From NCBI GenBank assembly GCA_947498355.1, contig CANMKA010000013.1, forward strand, positions 34,786 to 98,785: a DNA stretch of 64,000 nucleotides. Direction: 5' to 3'. The stretch comes from an uncultured Paraglaciecola sp. Its GTDB lineage: Bacteria; Pseudomonadota; Gammaproteobacteria; Enterobacterales; Alteromonadaceae. How positions within the stretch are numbered: position 1 is the stretch's first letter; every line of letters begins with the position of its first letter. The notes under the pieces are model-generated. The model was not told the origin of the DNA. It saw only the letters and a list, made by a program, of their open reading frames with translations, and did not search any database. Shown piece after piece: positions 62,284 through 64,000 of the stretch. Both the position numbers and the translations under genes were made by a program.

Positions 62284-62961
62284 TTGCCTGCTTCTACACT
62301 CCCAGCACCCCGCTACGAATCTTGGTGGCAGGAACGTCACCAGCAAAAATTAGATGACTTGCTAACATTTCCTCATCAAAACGGCTTGGCTGAGCTTGAT
62401 ATCTTGTTGCTCGGAGATTCTATTATGCATTTTTGGGAAGATGAGGGAGGGCAGGCATGGCGCACGTATTATGGCGAATTGCATACTCATAATTTAGGTT
62501 TTGGAGGCGATTGTACAGAACACCTATTGTGGCGTATTCAAAATGGTGAGATTGATAATGTAAGGGCCAACCTTATTGTACTCATGATTGGCACCAACAA
62601 TGCAGGCCACAGAAAAGAACAGCCTGAGGATATCGCCCTTGGTGTAAAGGCTATTCTAACTTGCCTTAAACAGCGTTTACCCAAAAGTCGAATTTTGCTG
62701 CTGGGAATCTTACCCAGAAGCAAAAAGCCCACTGCGCCCATGCGCAGGCGAGTTAATGATACCAATACCATTATTCAAGATTTTGCCGATAATCAAAATG
62801 TATTTTGGTTAGACATAGGGCCAAATTTTTTAACGGCAGATGGCTTAATACTCGATACTGTCATGCCCGACTATCTGCATCTTACGTCTGAGCAATATAG
62901 GGTTTGGGCAAAAGCAATGAAGCCACTTATTGATACGTTGTTGGGAAAAGAGCTTAAATAA
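62284..62961 (+). CDS. SGNH/GDSL-family hydrolase
   Basis: A 225-residue protein probably starting at a TTG (PASTLPAPRYESWWQERH). It carries the four blocks of the SGNH fold: LLLGDSIMHFW with the nucleophilic serine near residue 49, GFGGDCTEHLLWRI, VLMIGTNNAGH, and DYLHLTSEQYRVWAK with the Asp/His pair. It resembles the platelet-activating-factor acetylhydrolase beta/gamma group. No signal peptide is present, so it is probably cytoplasmic. It may remove acetyl groups from sugars, but the substrate cannot be told. Confidence 0.85.
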   Translation: MPASTLPAPRYESWWQERHQQKLDDLLTFPHQNGLAELDILLLGDSIMHFWEDEGGQAWRTYYGELHTHNLGFGGDCTEHLLWRIQNGEIDNVRANLIVLMIGTNNAGHRKEQPEDIALGVKAILTCLKQRLPKSRILLLGILPRSKKPTAPMRRRVNDTNTIIQDFADNQNVFWLDIGPNFLTADGLILDTVMPDYLHLTSEQYRVWAKAMKPLIDTLLGKELK

Positions 62962-63033
62962 CTAAAGTGATCAGTTTACACGCGAAAAATAAAAAATGAG
63001 CGAACAGGTGTATTTGTTGATTCGATAATTTTG

Positions 63034-63071
63034 AAAATGCCGTCAACATAGAACATTTGACGGCACTTTTT
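63034..63071. terminator. Terminator between the SGNH hydrolase and beta-barrel genes
   Basis: TGCCGTCAA and TTGACGGCA form a 9-bp stem with a ten-base loop, followed by CTTTTT on the plus strand and ATTTTC on the minus strand, between convergent genes. Confidence 0.8.
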
Positions 63072-63075
63072 GTAC

Positions 63076-63582
63076 CTAGAATGCGTAGCGGATCCCAAAG
63101 CTAATTAGATCAGTCCCGTCAAACTCTTCAAAGCTGATTTCAGCAGATGTTTTTTCGTTGAACATGTAACCAGCCCCTGCACCAATTCCAAATTCAGTAG
63201 AACTGTCACTTGCAGAGCCAACTGAAGAGTTAGCAGATAACTCTAATTTACCGTAACTGGGTGCTGCGAAAACATACATGTTGTTTTCAAATTTGTATTG
63301 TCCACGCACAGAGAAAGCGAAGAAAGTATCAATTTCGACATCTACATTTTCTCCAAATATTCTGACCGAATCATCACCTAAACCGAATCCTAAGCGAAGT
63401 TCAGGGATAAGTGAAAATTGTTCTGAGGAGGCATATTCGTAGCCGATAGATGCATTAACACTATTCACGCTGATGTCCGATTCGTCTGAATAATTGGTAT
63501 AGCTAAGGCCACCGACCCAGTTTGCAGACGATGAGAATGAAGCGCCCGCTATTAGCGCGGCAAGTAAGATTTTTTTAACCAT
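63076..63582 (-). CDS. Small outer membrane beta-barrel protein
   Basis: A 168-residue protein with a signal peptide (KKILLAALIAGASFSSSANW) and alternating hydrophobic/polar strands: GGLSYTNYSDES, VNASIGYEYASSEQ, PELRLGFGLGD, FFAFSVRGQYKFENNMYVFA, EFGIGAGAGYMFNEKTSAEI, ending GIRYAF with a terminal phenylalanine. This is the OmpX/opacity type of eight-stranded barrel. Function unknown. Confidence 0.85.
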   Translation of the reverse strand: MVKKILLAALIAGASFSSSANWVGGLSYTNYSDESDISVNSVNASIGYEYASSEQFSLIPELRLGFGLGDDSVRIFGENVDVEIDTFFAFSVRGQYKFENNMYVFAAPSYGKLELSANSSVGSASDSSTEFGIGAGAGYMFNEKTSAEISFEEFDGTDLISFGIRYAF

Positions 63583-63653
63583 GAGTTGTCCTTAAGTTTA
63601 TGATCTTCGAACCTTTTAATGATTTGAAGAGAGCTGAGCTGTGATTAAAAATC

Positions 63654-63700
63654 AATAATATAAGTAATTTACAATAAATAATATAAGTAATTTACAATAA
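63654..63700. repeat. Short 23-bp tandem direct repeat
   Basis: AATATAAGTAATTTACAATA occurs twice in a row with a period of 23 bp, in the AT-rich region upstream of the beta-barrel gene. It could be part of its promoter region or simple slippage. Confidence 0.8.
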
Positions 63701-63795
63701 TAACGTCGAGGCAAACAGTTGAATAGCATATATTCAAAAGTAGCCGAATATTGGCATTTTTTTTGAGGTAGTTCAATCATACCACGACTCAATAT

Positions 63796-64000
63796 TTAAC
63801 CTTTATATACTCCATAACCAAATGAATTTGAGTCAATAAGTGACTTGATTTTACGATTGAGAAGGATTGAAAGGGTCATATTATTAGACACACCTGTACT
63901 AAGTTTTGCTAGGTTTTGATTTCTAAAAAACAGCCTACATTTACCGACATCCCCCATCTGACTAGAAACACTTTTAGACCTATACTCATCAATAGCCGGA
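63796..64000 (-). CDS. C-terminal part of an unidentified gene cut by the right edge
   Basis: On the minus strand a frame is open from the window edge through 67 codons to a TAA at 63796-63798. The product reads PAIDEYRSKSVSSQMGDVGK, then CRLFFRNQNLAKLSTGV and ends SNSFGYGVYKG. The composition is protein-like, but the fragment is too short to name a family. The main gene lies to the right of the window. Confidence 0.45.
   Translation of the reverse strand, partial: PAIDEYRSKSVSSQMGDVGKCRLFFRNQNLAKLSTGVSNNMTLSILLNRKIKSLIDSNSFGYGVYKG

Overview
The window looks like a chromosomal segment of a marine gammaproteobacterium of the order Alteromonadales (Glaciecola/Paraglaciecola-like). The grounds are gammaproteobacterial gene orders (mltD-gloB-yafS; metG divergent from mrp, followed by dcd), large TonB-dependent receptors, and an extensive set of genes for a sulfated, rhamnose- and uronate-containing polysaccharide. 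The assignment comes from family recognition by eye; no database was searched.

Layout. 1-4.7 kb: the 3' end of a GH78 alpha-L-rhamnosidase, a possible 50-residue membrane ORF, and a complete GH106 rhamnosidase lipoprotein. 4.8-12.7 kb: housekeeping genes (a PEMT/ICMT-like methyltransferase, mltD, gloB, yafS, metG, mrp, dcd). 12.7-15.1 kb: an AraC-type regulator divergent from two tandem, protein-identical YHS-domain genes, each with the same upstream pair of direct repeats. 15.1-16.0 kb: tRNA-Pro(GGG) followed by four 183-bp tandem repeats, each carrying the 3' end of the tRNA and a series of hairpins; this is an rtT-like array. 16.1-16.4 kb: a small zinc-ribbon membrane protein. 16.6-23.5 kb: a minus-strand operon of a TonB-dependent receptor and two VCBS-like lipoproteins. 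24.6-37.9 kb: uronate and rhamnose catabolism (uxuB-like reductase, FadR-type regulator, GH88 hydrolase, uxaC, rhamnulose-1-P aldolase/dehydrogenase fusion, rhaI, an NCS1-family transporter, class II fructose-bisphosphate aldolase). 38.4-49.5 kb: an accessory island with a LysM-like protein, a LysM/peptidoglycan-binding protein, a small acidic protein, three tandem mosaic propeller lipoproteins, two 73-aa copies of the N-terminus of the last gene, and that gene itself, a 1576-aa protein with an OmpA-like domain; decayed fragments follow. 49.6-52.7 kb: FMN-dependent lactate dehydrogenase, a divergent LysR regulator and a DUF1080 lipoprotein. 52.8-56.3 kb: two paralogous Sel1-repeat periplasmic proteins. 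56.8-61.3 kb: an S1-type sulfatase and a second GH78 rhamnosidase. 61.4-64.0 kb: bluB, an SGNH hydrolase, a small beta-barrel protein and a partial gene at the right edge.

How it fits together. Sulfatase, rhamnosidases and GH88 would release rhamnose and unsaturated uronate from a polymer such as ulvan; the receptor and its lipoproteins would capture oligomers. UxaC and UxuB process uronate; RhaI and the aldolase fusion convert rhamnose to dihydroxyacetone phosphate plus lactaldehyde/lactate; LldD can oxidise the lactate; the fructose-bisphosphate aldolase can join the triose phosphates from both branches. No polysaccharide lyase, rhamnulokinase, UxuA, KDG kinase or KDPG aldolase is visible here, so the pathway must be completed elsewhere. 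The least explained parts are the tRNA-linked repeat array and the 38-49 kb island.
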